Assembly (NCBI GenBank): GCA_004431415.1 | Contig: QPMI01000483.1 | Span: forward strand, 124,001-188,000 | DNA from: Cyanophora paradoxa | Taxonomy: Eukaryota > Glaucocystophyceae > Cyanophorales > Cyanophoraceae | Direction of reading: 5' to 3' | DNA length: 64,000 nucleotides | Part shown: positions 10,236 to 20,495 of the stretch, piece after piece | Numbering within the stretch: position 1 is the stretch's first letter | Layout: each line of letters starts with the position of its first letter | Notes under the pieces: model-generated | What the model was told of the DNA's origin: nothing | What the model saw: only the letters and a program-made list of their open reading frames with translations | Database searches by the model: none | Position numbers and translations under genes: made by a program

Positions 10236-12004
10236 TTACTGGCCGTCGTCCTCAAACTCATCGCCATTGTCAAAGAGGTAGTTTGCGGCTGAGAATTCCG
10301 TGAACTGCATGTGACCAAAACAGAGAAAGGAGGGGCACCTAGGTTCTCATCCTTGTCACAGGCCAGGTAGGCTTGTGCAGCCCGGTCCCGGTCGAAGCCC
10401 ATCGACACGAGGCGATCGATTGCATCCTTGTCCTCCTGGGTTATCGCAATGTACTGGGGGCCACCCTCATCCTCACCACCACCACCAGCACCACCAAAGA
10501 GCTGGGCGAGGGCTGCCAACTGCTCCGGGGTCCTATCCACACAATACATAAGCAACATTGAAAATTCTTGGATTCGGATGAACTTCAGCAAGACTCTCAC
10601 TGACATTTGGGGAGCCGCCTGCTGGCCAGCTGCAGGAGCACCGCCAGCGCCAGGAGTTATCAGACGCAAGAAATCCGCCTGATTCTGCTGTGGATGTAAG
10701 CAAATTGCGGACAAAAATAACAAAAGGGGAAAAAGATGCCTGGTTGATGAGTTGCAACAGCTGAGGATTCGAGCGGCCGAGTTCTGCAAGGACACCAGGC
10801 AGCAACTGGGGATTTGCTTGAATGGCGTTAATCAGGGCGTTGAACTGCGGGATTTGGCGGAGCATCTCCACATTGACGCCAGCACCTGCAGGCAAGGTTT
10901 TCATTTGCCTGAAAAAGGAAAAAGAAATCGCAAAAAGATCACCAGGCGCCGCCGCAGCTCCCATAGCACCTGCGGTCGGCTGCGCTGGCGCCGCGTGTGC
11001 AGGTGGGTGAGGAGCCTCGTGCCGGACATCCTCCGGGATCCCCTGCGAACGATGGTTCCCGAAGGATAGATAGAGAAGGATATAGAACATCTCACGGTCA
11101 TCAGGTACTCGACAGCACGATCGGGGTTGTTGAAAGCCGCGCGAAGTGCCCGCACGACCTGGTCCCGCTCGAAACCCATCTCCATCAACTGGGCGACGCT
11201 CTGATTGTATGCCTGTCCAGTGACAAGGGCCGAAGCCGCTTGATCGGTCGGAGGCCTGCCTCGACGATTACATGCGCTTGACGGCGCGAGACGAGAAAAA
11301 GTCGCACCCAGCGGGAGCTGCAGGGGTGGCGGACTCCGCTGCGGCCGGGGTGGTAGCAGGGGGGGCCCTGGCGTCTGAGAGTCAAAGCATGCCCGTAGAA
11401 TGACCACGTCGAAGTGGTCATGCGTACACAGGGGAAGGCTGTGCAGGAGTCGGGGCCGGGGCCGGGGCCGACGCGGGAGCAGGTGCGGCCGGAGCGGGAG
11501 CAGCAGGTGCCGGGGGCGGAGCGGCAGCCGGCGCAGCAGCCGGTGCAGCCTGCGAATTAGTTCAATGAACGAATAACGCTGTGTACAACGCGGAATGGGC
11601 GTGCAGCTGACCGCCGCAGGCTTGACTTTCGAAATCATCTGAAAACAATGGTGAGTTGCGTACGCGCACTCAGAGCGCAGAAAGAACACGTACAATCACC
11701 AAGAAGTCACCCTCCTTGATGCTGGCTGCGGCTGTCGAGTGAGGAGGGAGATGGAAAGAGAGCAGCCGGGCGAACCACTCTCGAGGGTCTGGTCATCGGC
11801 GAGGACCTTTCCGGAGAAGATGAGCTTTTGCGATGACGCCGCATGCCCCTGCTCCTTCTCGACCTTCTCTTTGACAGCGAGAACCTGCGCACCCATTCCG
11901 ATGAGCCATGCGCAGCCGGCGGATCGCGAGCCGCGCACCGTGTCGGAAGGCTCCACCTGCACGTCAAACTGCTTGTTCTGCAGGGTCTTAAGCGTGATCT
12001 TCAT
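10236..12004 (-). CDS. RAD23: UV excision repair protein RAD23
   Basis: Proteasome shuttle factor that also stabilises the XPC/Rad4 damage sensor. Order of domains: N-terminal ubiquitin-like domain ([20 protein letters not shown], then [11 protein letters not shown] and [15 protein letters not shown]); a Pro/Ala linker; first UBA ([29 protein letters not shown], then GIPEDV); XPC-binding domain ([19 protein letters not shown]); second UBA ([20 protein letters not shown]) ending in an acidic tail [11 protein letters not shown]. The start at 12004 is the ATG of the UBL; the stop is 10236-10238. All four domains are present, so it should be functional. Divergent from glutamate racemase. Confidence 0.93.
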
Positions 12005-12357
12005 GGCTTCGGCGTATGCGTCTGCGCCGGCGGCTTGCATGAGCGACCGCCGACGACCGCTTCAGAAACGGCCGTGAGCGCTCTGGAGACGCACCGACAA
12101 ACGACTGCTTCTGACCCGTCTGACCGGTGGTCGACAGGGGGACTCGGCGCCGCGATGGCGCGGCGCAGATGGGTACCCTTGTCGACCTTCGTTCGCAACC
12201 GTTCGAAACGATGTTCGTCGCCTCCCCTCCACTGCCGCGGGCGCGCCCGATGCCCGAAGAAGCCTTGGATAATCAGAACCGACTGCGCGCGTTGTGCCTA
12301 CGGACGCCGGCCGTTTCCCGCAGTGCGCCTCCCGCACGAGAACTGGCTGCTGCGCTG
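12005..12357. promoter_or_regulatory. Shared upstream region of RAD23 and glutamate racemase
   Basis: About 350 bp between two divergent start codons. No conserved gene is seen in it; open frames here are GC-driven. Confidence 0.4.
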
Positions 12358-13319
12358 ATGGGACCTTTCGCAGCGAGGCGGTCGAGTGCTTTCAAATTCA
12401 GCGGTATCAGCGCGCCGCACGCCCTCTGTTCTGCCGACCGGAGTGAGAATCCCCCTTTCGTCAGTGCGAGCCCCGCTGAGCTCGCCTCTCAGCTGCTGCG
12501 TACGCCAGTCGACCGATAGGCGCTTTTGATTCCGGAGTTGGTGGGCTATCAGTGCTCCGCGAGGTCCGGCGCGCGCTGCCGCACGAGGACTTGATCTACG
12601 TAGCCGACTCCGCATACTGCCCTTACGGGCTGAAGCCGTTGCCCGACATACAAGAACGCACACTTGCGGTCGCTCGGTATCTCGTGGATCTCGGTGCAAA
12701 GCTCGTCGTCGTCGCGTGCAACTCGGCCTGCGTTGCTGGCCTGGACGCCGTGCGGCAGGAGCTTCCGTCAATCCCGATCATAGGCGTAGAACCTGCAGTG
12801 AAGCCAGCCCAGGCAGCAACTCGCAATGGCCGGATTGGCGTGCTGGCGACCTCTCTCACACTTCAAGGCGCTCGCTTTGCGTCACTCGTGGACAGGTTTG
12901 CTTCGGATGTCGATGTTTTCATGCAGCCTGCGCCCGGGCTGGTCGACCTGGTCGAGGCGGGTGACTTGGACAGCAGTATGTGCAGGGGCCTTCTCAACGA
13001 ATATCTGAGACCATTACTTGAGAAGGACATCGATACTCTCATTCTCGGTTGCACACACTATCCTTTTCTGCGGGCAACCATTCAGGAAATTTGTGGAGAT
13101 GGAGTGACAATTCTCGACACTGGCGAGCCCGTTGCAAGGCACGTGGCCAGAACGCTGAAGCGTTCAAATCTTCAGTCTTCTTCATCTGCTCCCGGGCAAT
13201 TGCGTTTCTACACGAGTGGTGACCCAACATTGGTCCAGCCAGTACTGCGGAAGCTCTGGGACCAACAGGAGGCGCACAGTCTAGAAGTGCTGTTAGCAAA
13301 GATCGGTAGCAACGCTTGA
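12358..13319 (+). CDS. murI: Glutamate racemase with putative plastid leader
   Basis: Converts L-glutamate to D-glutamate, the amino acid MurD adds to the peptidoglycan precursor. The body shows AFDSGVGGLSVL, YVADSAYCPYG, the first catalytic cysteine in VVACNSA, PIIGVEPA, GVLAT and the second catalytic cysteine in LGCTHYPFL. There is no ATG in frame directly before AFDSG. A 50-nt intron (12443-12492, GTGAGA...CTCTCAG) joins the body in phase to an exon starting ATG at 12358. That exon encodes MGPFAARRSSAFKFSG, a Ser/Arg-rich leader with Phe at position 4. The intron and leader argue for a genuine nuclear gene, not contamination. The role in a plastid wall is inferred. Length (about 300 residues including leader) fits the family. 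Confidence 0.88.
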
Positions 13320-13515
13320 TTCAGTGCGATGCAAAATTCGACTACATTTCCAGTTGACCAGGCCAGGGCTCCCCCCGCCTATCATAGTATAGCCCATCGT
13401 TATCGTAATGGGCGCGGATCGGTGCTGAGGCTGCCTCGCAGCGTGGCCGGGCGGCTGGGCAGCTCAGCGAAATCAATCAGGATCGACAATCCTCTCTCGC
13501 TGTGACTCGCTGTTT
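13320..13515. terminator. Convergent 3' region between murI and IMP4
   Basis: Less than 200 bp between two converging stop codons. It must hold both polyadenylation sites. No clear signal hexamer is seen. Confidence 0.35.
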
Positions 13516-14854
13516 TCACAGGGCTTGCCGCTTTCTCGCTGTGTTCATGTACGGCCGCAGAGCCTGTTGCAAGGATTAGCAAAGAAGAGTGCATGTATAT
13601 GACATGAGATAAGTGAGCAGCCAACAGACCCATTCAGTCTCCGCTTCAGGTGTATCTGAAGCAACAGTCAGTTTAAGAATCAGATGAATTTCTAGCACAT
13701 TAAAACAGCAGTAACGAACCAAGTGTTCCAAGGCGGATCTGGTACACTTTCATTTCGAATCGAGGCCCCACCTCCTTCAAATCGACCTGCTTTTGACCCT
13801 TCTTGTCATACGTATGATGCCTGTCATTAATTAAGCCAACGCGAAGAAGACAAGTAAGCAGAATGGAATAAGCAAAGACCTGAAAGAAATGTAATCATCC
13901 GTGTTCGCAAAAGTAATCACTCGCTTACTGTCCTCTTTGGGTACGGGGAAAAGGTACTTCAAAATGTTCATGACCTGTTATGCACATTTGTTACTCGTCC
14001 TAGACAATTGAAGTTTGCGAATCACGAAAGAGCAAATGCACACCCTTTTTCCTAGCGACGACGTGAAATTGTGGAAGATCAGGTGAGGGTAAGCCTCAGA
14101 AACGGTGCTCTTCTCTGCAATGTCGTGCCGCAACACACAGTTCGACAGGCCAAAAAAGGCAGTTGGTCCGAAAGGAAGGTGGCACACAACCAGGCCAACT
14201 AAGTGAGATTGATCAGAAGCAAAGGAACTGTTCGATCAGTGAGGAAGCAGACCCGGTTCGCCTCGGTGCTCATGTGCTATGATGATGTCAGTGACCTCGT
14301 TCGCACGGCAGGCATCCACGATGTCTTTTATAACATGGTTTCCACGATTCATCCTTTGCGAGTTCGGGAAGAGTAGCTTCAGTTCCTGCAAGACAGATCA
14401 TGCAATGACACATGGAAGCATGTGCATACTCGCAGCTGTACCTTCGAGAACTGCAACAGGCGGGAGGAAGGGTCTCGAGACGTGGTAATAACGATCTTCG
14501 GATCCAGCTCTCCGGCCCTCGCGTACTCGTCGTCCACATGTGTTGTGGGCTCTGCGTGCGCACTGAGCGCATGAATAGAAACCATCAAGAGTCCACTCGC
14601 TCACCGCTGTGCGCAGCATCATCAAGTTCGGCCTGGGCCTTCAGCTCTTCCGCGTCGTTGCGCAGTTCAGTAGGTATGGGCTTGCCCTCTGTCGCGACTC
14701 TGAGCAAGACGCCGGCGCCAACAGATAGCCTCGCGCAGCTACCTTCAATAGCCTCCTTGATTTTTCGCTTGCGCTCGTAGGCAGCCTTCTCTTTGCCCTC
14801 CAGCGATTTGCGGTAAATGAACTCGCGCCGCTGGCGCGCGACACGTCGCAGCAT
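13516..14854 (-). CDS. IMP4: U3 snoRNP protein IMP4
   Basis: Brix-domain protein of the small-subunit processome, needed for pre-18S rRNA cleavage with MPP10 and IMP3. The start at 14854 gives [20 protein letters not shown]. Downstream: [44 protein letters not shown], the [20 protein letters not shown] region, [46 protein letters not shown], and a last exon [13 protein letters not shown] with stop at 13516. The ETEW[12 protein letters not shown] junction needs an intron starting GTCTGT at the TGG codon. Full-length family member in about eight exons. Confidence 0.92.
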
Positions 14855-14980
14855 TGAGCCTGTGCTGCTGCTGACTTCCTACACGATCTCGAGAACACCT
14901 TCGTAGACCCCGAGCTACCGGTTGATGCCTCGCGATCAGATTCGCTTCGGACGCAGGAGCCTGAACGCTACGCTCTAGGG

Positions 14981-15434
14981 TATCGATCGACCGCTCGTAT
15001 ACGCCCCAGGCCCCCGCTAGCGCTGGCTCGCGTTTGTCCCCCCCGCCCTAGCTGCTCGTACCCCCTAGCAAGTGCTGACGGCGCTGCTTGCGCTAACCGC
15101 AAGGTGGCTTTCAAGCGCGAATCGACGATCGTGCTGCTGCATTCGACGCGAAGAAAGCGTTGGTAGCTGGGTGTAAGCGCTGGAGGACCGGTTTGCGACG
15201 ATCAAGATGAAGAAGGCGAAGGCGCAGCTGCCGAAGCGTGCGCCACGTAGCTTGCATTTAGCTAAAGGTTTGATTGCGTTGCTCGCTCTGCAGATCTCGA
15301 GGAGCAGCGGCGCGCCGTCACTGCGAACTTCGACGCGCCTGCATACGTGAGCGCGATCAACTCCTTGCGTGCCCGGAGCCTGCTGACGGGAATTAATCAG
15401 ACCGCTGGGGCGCGCCTGGAACTTCGATTATTCG
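14981..15434 (+). pseudogene. Truncated duplicate of the RPAC1 5' end (copy 2)
   Basis: Matches the reverse complement of 6925-7376: the upstream flank, the first coding exon ([14 protein letters not shown]), the first intron and the start of exon 2. After the [12 protein letters not shown] codons, about 14 nt (GCTGGGGCGCGCCTG) have been added, which shifts the frame. Similarity to RPAC1 ends at GATTATTCG, and unrelated repeat DNA follows. The rest of RPAC1 is absent. Confidence 0.88.
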
Positions 15435-15664
15435 TGCATCTAGGCCCTGCATCTAGGTGCCGGGGAGGGCGCACTCCCTCCCTCAAGGGAGCCTTTCTGT
15501 GCCCGGCCAACCGAAGCCTCTCCGGCGGTGGATGGCGGGCTGGGCGCTCCTCGTGGTCCAATCCCACGAACTCGACCACAAAGAGAGATCCATCTTTGTA
15601 TGCGTTCTGTCTGCAGCCTGTATATGTTTCTCGGAGTGCAGATCCCTCCAACAGAACACTACTG
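15435..15664 (+). repeat. Repeat joined to the RPAC1 fragment, ending in repeat B
   Basis: Contains CCTGCATCTAGGTGCCGGGG, CTCCGGCGGTGGATGGCGGG and then repeat B (TTCTGTCTGCAGCCTGTATA to CCCTCCAA). The whole block from the RPAC1 fragment through AGAACACTACTG recurs at 16969-17408. Confidence 0.85.
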
Positions 15665-15699
15665 TATATGAACATAGTTGTTGTTTATATTGGGCAATC

Positions 15700-16601
15700 T
15701 CCAAGCGGAATGGTCGAGAATGTGAAGAGGTATCTCTGTGCCCGCGGGTCAGGTCACGCGGGTGCCCTGGAGCGTCGATCGTAGTTGATTGTACTAAGGA
15801 AGCCAGGAGGCTAGAGACTAGCCTATCTATAAAGCTCACCTTGATTCCCGCAAGAGCCTTCACTTTCGTGTCAAAGACGTAAACAGCCAAGGTGCAGTTG
15901 GACTCGAGCTGCGAAAGAAATGTAAGGCATTTACAGCGATGCGTGCACGTGGTGCTCAGTGCACGGACACTCACAATTTTCTTCTGCAGCTGGGGGAGGG
16001 TTAAATGGACGAACGTGTCGTCAAAGCGCTGCTCGTAGAATGAAACGATCCGTGATCGTACAACTAATAAGCCAAAGCTTCAACAGCACAGTCGTTGTGA
16101 ATGAGGATGGGGAAATCCGAACCCTCTGGTGCTGCGGCAGCATCGAGAAAGGGCGCGTCCTGGGGGAAGGATTCACGAAGCTCCTCGCAGGCTGCAATCA
16201 AATATTCAGGAGGCGCGTCATGAATTCTCTCCATATATCTGAAGTTCGTGAGATGGCGAGAAGGAGAAGCGATCGCGCAGAACGCACTTTCTGCGAACCA
16301 GAAATGTCAGTTAAAGAGAGTACGGCCTTAAGGATTCTCACCTGATATACGCGATCGGCATTGAGAATATTCCATTGAGATCTGAAGGTGCACGATCAAT
16401 CTGGATCGAATCGCTTTGCGTGCCCAGCCTCTTCCAGGACCATGTTCCAGCTTGGATAATTTGTGTGGAGCTTTCGAACGCCCCTTTGAAGGTCTGCTCC
16501 TTCACGTACCTGGGTCGGTCGGCCACGCTAATGAGCCTCGCGGCAAAAAGCGGTCGGCCGGCCACTAGACTGGATTCCACTTTTGCACGTGCGTGCGTCA
16601 A
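15700..16601 (-). CDS. Unassigned multi-exon protein
   Basis: I do not recognise this gene. On the minus strand, open segments with good splice borders can be joined: an exon ending GIFSMPIAYIR, spliced in phase to YMERIHDAPPEYLIAACEEL, RESFPQDAPFLDA and FPILIHNDCAVEAL; then RFDDTFVHLTLPQLQKKI; then SQLESNCTLAVYVFDTKVK. The pattern (mixed, moderately hydrophobic, helical) looks like a folded conserved protein. The 3' end after LAGIK, and the start near 16601, are uncertain. Confidence 0.4.
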
Positions 16602-16968
16602 ACGCCAAAGTGGGCGTCACCCGCTCGACTAGACAGCGAGGAGGCAACCAGTGCGGGGTGCGGGTGAACGCGTGCGACTGATCCGGACCCGGACGAACTC
16701 CGCTTTTCTCTAGCTAGTATAGCTCAGAGAGGGAGAATTCAGGTCTAGCGCGATATCGACCTAGTGCGCGTTGAGAGTACCGCCAGCTCGCAGAGCTCGC
16801 GGAGCCGACTGACTAGCGCGCACCGTTTCGGCGAGCCGGTAGACATGCTTGAAGCCTAGCACAGCACTGACGTCGACGCTGGCACGGAAGCACGGGACAG
16901 TTTTAGCCGACAGAGCTGGGCCCCGGGTACGTCCTTTTCCGAGTTCTTTCGAGTACCGGCCGCGTTCT
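16602..16968. other. Intergenic stretch
   Basis: No gene is seen. It has TCTAGCTAGTATAGCTC near 16711 and GC-rich DNA. Confidence 0.4.
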
Positions 16969-17408
16969 CTGCCGAAGCGTGCGCCACGTAGCTTGCATTT
17001 AGCTAAAGGTTTGATTGCGTTGCTCGCTCTGCAGATCTCGAGGAGCAGCGGCGCGCCGTCACTGCGAACTTCGACGCGCCTGCATACGTGAGCGCGATCA
17101 ACTCCTTGCGTGCCCGGAGCCTGCTGACGGGGATTAGTCAGACCGCCGGGGCGCGCCTGGAACTTCGATTATTCGTGCATCTAGGCCCTGCATCTAGGTG
17201 CCGGGGAGGGCGCACTCACTCCCTCAAGGGAGCCTTTCTGTGCCCGGCCGACCGAAGCCTCTCCGGCGGTGGATGGCGGGCTGGGCGCTCCTCGTGGTCC
17301 AATCCCACGAACTCGACCACAAAGAGAGATCCGTAGTAGGCGTTCTGTCTGCAGCCTGTATATGTTTCTCGAAGTGCAGATCCCTCCAAAATTAAAGAAC
17401 ACTACTGG
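16969..17408 (+). pseudogene. Truncated duplicate of the RPAC1 5' end (copy 3) plus repeat
   Basis: Begins inside the first coding exon (CTGCCGAAGCGTGCGCCAC), has the first intron and the start of exon 2, and carries the same 14-nt addition as copy 2. It then follows copy 2 through repeat B to AGAACACTACTG. It lacks the promoter part and ATG present in copy 2, so it was probably copied from copy 2 rather than from RPAC1. Confidence 0.85.
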
Positions 17409-17449
17409 GCACACGAGGCAGAGGGCACAAAGACGCGTCCTGGGGGAAC

Positions 17450-17545
17450 GATTACGATCGTAGCTAGGACGTCTTAGCTTTGATCTGCGATTACGATTGG
17501 GGCGTCCTTGATCTGCGGTTACGATCGTAACTAGGACGTCCTGAC
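17450..17545. repeat. Short outlier of the CGATTACGATCGTAA minisatellite
   Basis: Two to three units with GATTACGATCG and GGACGTC spacers, the same family as 2540-2866. Confidence 0.75.
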
Positions 17546-17565
17546 CATCGATGGTTGCTGACCAT

Positions 17566-17728
17566 CCTCCGCCAGCGCAGGCGATCGTCTGGGTGGGAGG
17601 CTCGTCGATCGAGTGCGCCCCCGGTTGCTTTCATTTGGATCTCAAGACCTTTCGATCTCGATCTGACCCCTTTTCGCGCCCCCCGGCACCCACCGCAGGC
17701 TTACTCCATGTCGGCCCCCCCCCCCCCC

Positions 17729-17762
<34 letters not shown>

Positions 17763-18022
17763 AGGGCCTGTAGGGGCTCCCGCCACCGCCCCGAGACGAC
17801 CCCTGCCGCCACAAGACGCGATGCAGCACCACGCCGTGCATGCGGGCACATGTAGCTATAGCCAGCTAGAGTGTCCGTGGGGAGGCGCATTACTCTCCTT
17901 AGGGGGCCACGCAGGGCCCGGCCGGCCAGTTCGCTGGTGGGCTGGGCCCGCGGCCACGGTGGCCGCAGTGTACATTCCCACACTTGTAGCCCGGACCTGC
18001 GTTTTGAGTACGTGTCCAAATG
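17566..18022 (+). repeat. Dispersed repeat A, longest direct copy, with poly-C tract
   Basis: Runs from GACCATCCTCCGCCAGCGC through a poly-C tract (17715-17762, one T) to the core and the tail GTGTCCAAATGCG. The inverted copy at 26132-26545 matches along nearly the whole length but lacks the long C tract. The tail faces the MED10 stop, 77 bp away. Confidence 0.8.
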
Positions 18023-18098
18023 CGTAGTTGGTCCGGCATTCTGGACTCTGTGACGAGCCACGAGCACGTCGGCGGTCTGAATTCATGCCCAAATGCCC

Positions 18099-18617
18099 TC
18101 ACTCTTTCTGTATCTCTGCTTCCAAAGCAGCGCGAAATAACTGAACAGAGCCGGTGTCAGCGAAACTGACGCGTGCTCTGCAGCAAAGGCCTTACCGAAA
18201 GGCCTTCCACTTTACCCTTGGTTCGTTGATTGCTTTCAACGCATCGAGCAATGAGATCACGAGTGAATTGATTCGGGTTACGACCATCATCGACATAGCT
18301 GAGAGAGCGCATTGGCCAGAAGGATTTTCAGGAAGTCAGTTTCTCACCCGAGCACTTGGACAGGTATCTGCAGAGGTATCCTGTGCGACAGCTGCTGCAG
18401 TTTCTCGTACTGGCCGATGAGCTCGTGTCTGCACACCCTCTTTCAGTATGCGAAGGCGCTCTCGCGCGCGCGCTCACATCTGCTTCAGAAGCAGGGGCTG
18501 GCGCTCGGGGGAGAACTCCTCGACCACGGCCGCAATCCTCCCAAGCACATCGACCGTCGAGAGCAGGCGCGCCTCGGCGTCAAGTTCAGGGGTGGCGGGC
18601 GGCATGCGCTCCGCCAT
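18099..18617 (-). CDS. MED10: Mediator complex subunit 10
   Basis: Middle-module subunit of Mediator, linking activators to RNA polymerase II. Four short exons splice to about 120 residues: MAERMPPATPELDAEARL, an ERQPLLLKQ to IHELIGQYEKLQQL junction, IPLQIPVQVLGYVDDGRNP, FTRDLIARCVESNQRTKGK, and a final exon LFRAALEAEIQKE with stop at 18099-18101. YVDDGRNP and the NQRTKGK region are the family signature. Introns use GTGAGC, GTGAGA and GTAAGG donors. The start at 18617 is the ATG before ERMPPATPELD. The gene is divergent from the dehydrogenase/RING gene with 220 bp between starts. Confidence 0.87.
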
Positions 18618-18837
18618 CGCCGCCGCGGTGGTGTGCGCTCGCTTGACGGCACGCCAACCCCGGCGACCCCACGCGACCGACGAGAAGCTCCCGAGCGATG
18701 CTGCAATTGAAGAGCGGCCGATGTGCAGGACCCCCGCTCGCCCCGGGGCTGTTTAATTTGATGGGGAACCGGAACTTTGCGAAAGCTTGAGGGCAAGAAT
18801 TCGTATACCGGGGCTCTCGGACCGCTCTCCCGGTAGA
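18618..18837. promoter_or_regulatory. Shared upstream region of MED10 and the dehydrogenase/RING gene
   Basis: 220 bp between two divergent start codons; it should hold both promoters. No motif is assigned. Confidence 0.4.
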
Positions 18838-20171
18838 ATGAGCGCCGGGCAGGTCCCGGGCAGGAAAGAGACGCCAGGCGATGTCACGGTGGCTATCGTG
18901 GGTGCGCTAGGCACGCCCCCCGACTCAGGCGTTCGCTGACATGGTCGCAGGTGTCGGCCGCCTCGGGCAGCTCATTGCTGGTGAGCTCGCGCGTCTAGGA
19001 TTCAAGATACTGCTGTACGATCACACGGAGCATGGAAGGCAACGCGCCGTCACCCTGATTCAGGTTTGCTAGGGCCGAAGACCGCTTCAGGTAGGAGGCT
19101 CATGTGAGCGCGCAGGCTGGCCTGGCTGAATGGACTATGCGTGGTTTGTTACCGCAATCGGACGCGGAAAACGCTCTCAAGAGACTGCGCGTTGTCGGCA
19201 CACTCCAGGAGGCCGCGCAGGCGCACCTCGTCGTCGAGGCCATTGTTGAGGACGTGAAGGTCAAGCAGCGCGTATTCTGGTACGCACTGCTACTGCATGT
19301 TTGCGCAAACAGCGCGCCGACCGGGCGCAGGGAGCTCGACGTCCACGCGCCTCCATCCACATTGCTAGCGACGTCGACGATTACCCTGGACGTGAATGAG
19401 ATTTTCAACCCCGATCCAAGAAATCTTGGGCAGGCGGCACTCCCCGGGGGTATTCGCAACTCCCGCATGATCGGCATGAGATTCTTGCACCCTGTGTACT
19501 TTATCCCAAATGTGGAACTGACTGTGGCGTCTTGCACATCCCGTGAGCCATTCTCCTCTCCCCATCACCATCGACCTGACCGCGGCTGCAGAGTCATCTC
19601 TGGAGAGGGCCCGCCAGATCCTCCGGCTTGCAAACAAGGAGCCTTTCGAATTTGTGTACGGTCAAGGGATGCGCAAGCGGCTCGATCTCATCGAGATGCA
19701 GAACCACTTTCGAGGCGTGAGATGTGTATCACTCAATTGTTTATTTGCTTGTCAATGAAGCCACGTGCAGATCAGAGGGAAAAAGTCCGGACGACCAGCA
19801 TCAACCAAGGGTTGCCCCCTCCTACTATTCCTGACCAGCCCCAATACCAGTACTCTGGGCATCCCTTGGATCCCGATGGTGGCACTCCCGACACGAAGTG
19901 CAAGTACTCTGTACTAATATCGCGAGCAGTTCTTGTGGGGATGGTCCCAGCAGCACCGGCCCAGACATCAGGGGGCGCCACAAGGTCCACTCAGGCGGTG
20001 GGTGACGAGGAAGGGGAGTGCTCGATTTGCTGCGCTCGCCCAAAGAATGCGGTTTTTGGACCATGCGGACACAAAGCATGTTACGAGTGCAGCTGGGAAA
20101 TCATGGCTCGTCACAGAGCTTGTCCAGAATGCCGGACCCCAATCGAGCAAGTGCTTCGCCTTTTCCAGTGA
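18838..20171 (+). CDS. 3-hydroxyacyl-CoA dehydrogenase NAD-binding domain fused to a C-terminal RING finger
   Basis: The first exon (ATG 18838) splices by a GTGCGC donor to give VAIVGVGRLGQLIAGEL, a Rossmann GxGxxG motif. Then come LLYDHTEHGRQRAV, HLVVEAIVEDVKVKQRVF, APPSTLLATSTITLDVNEIF and IGMRFLHPVYFIPNVEL, the usual order of a 3HCDH N-terminal domain, and the ERARQILRLANKEPF segment. After a linker rich in Pro, Gln and Thr the same gene ends in a C3HC4-type RING: CSICCARPKNAVFGPCGHKA, CYECSWEIMARHRACPECRT. The C-terminal helical domain of true dehydrogenases is not seen. The fusion suggests a ubiquitin ligase that senses a dinucleotide or acyl-CoA, but that is inference. The exon joins at about 19080-19120 and 19720-19775 are the least certain. 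Confidence 0.8.
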
Positions 20172-20248
20172 GATTTGCCAATGCGACTACATTTTCAATA
20201 TGTGTCGAAAGCAAAACAGTCGGGCTTTGATATCAGGCTGGGGTGGCT

Positions 20249-20392
20249 GGAGGCGCATTACTCTCCTCAGGGGGCCACGCAGGGCCTAGCCAGCCAGTTC
20301 GCTGGTGGGCTGGGCCCGCGGCCACGGTGGCCGCAGTGTACATTCCCACACTTGTAGCCCGGACCTGCGTTTTGAGTACGTGTCCAAATGCG
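20249..20392 (+). repeat. Dispersed repeat A
   Basis: GGAGGCGCATTACTCTCCTC, the core GGCCACGCAGGGC and the tail GTGTCCAAATGCG. It lies between the stops of the dehydrogenase/RING gene and the next minus-strand gene; the tail faces the latter, 104 bp away. Confidence 0.8.
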
Positions 20393-20495
20393 TAGGGTCA
20401 TAGGGCTGCCACAAAACAGTGCTACTTTCAACAGCATCAAAATCCAGGTTTGAGACAGGGCAATAAATTGATCGTAATCTAACTAGTGTGCAAAA

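Noticed and set aside
12358-12492. Glutamate racemase as bacterial contamination
   Set aside because: The body is not open to an ATG without removing a canonical intron, and it is flanked on both sides by intron-rich eukaryotic genes.
15347-15784. Open frames starting [15 protein letters not shown] (also at 17088)
   Set aside because: These start at an internal GTG of copied RPAC1 exon 2 and run through a frame-shifting addition into repeat DNA. They are pseudogene remnants, not genes.
17715-17762. Telomere or centromere repeat
   Set aside because: It is a simple C run inside a dispersed repeat with no tandem telomere unit.
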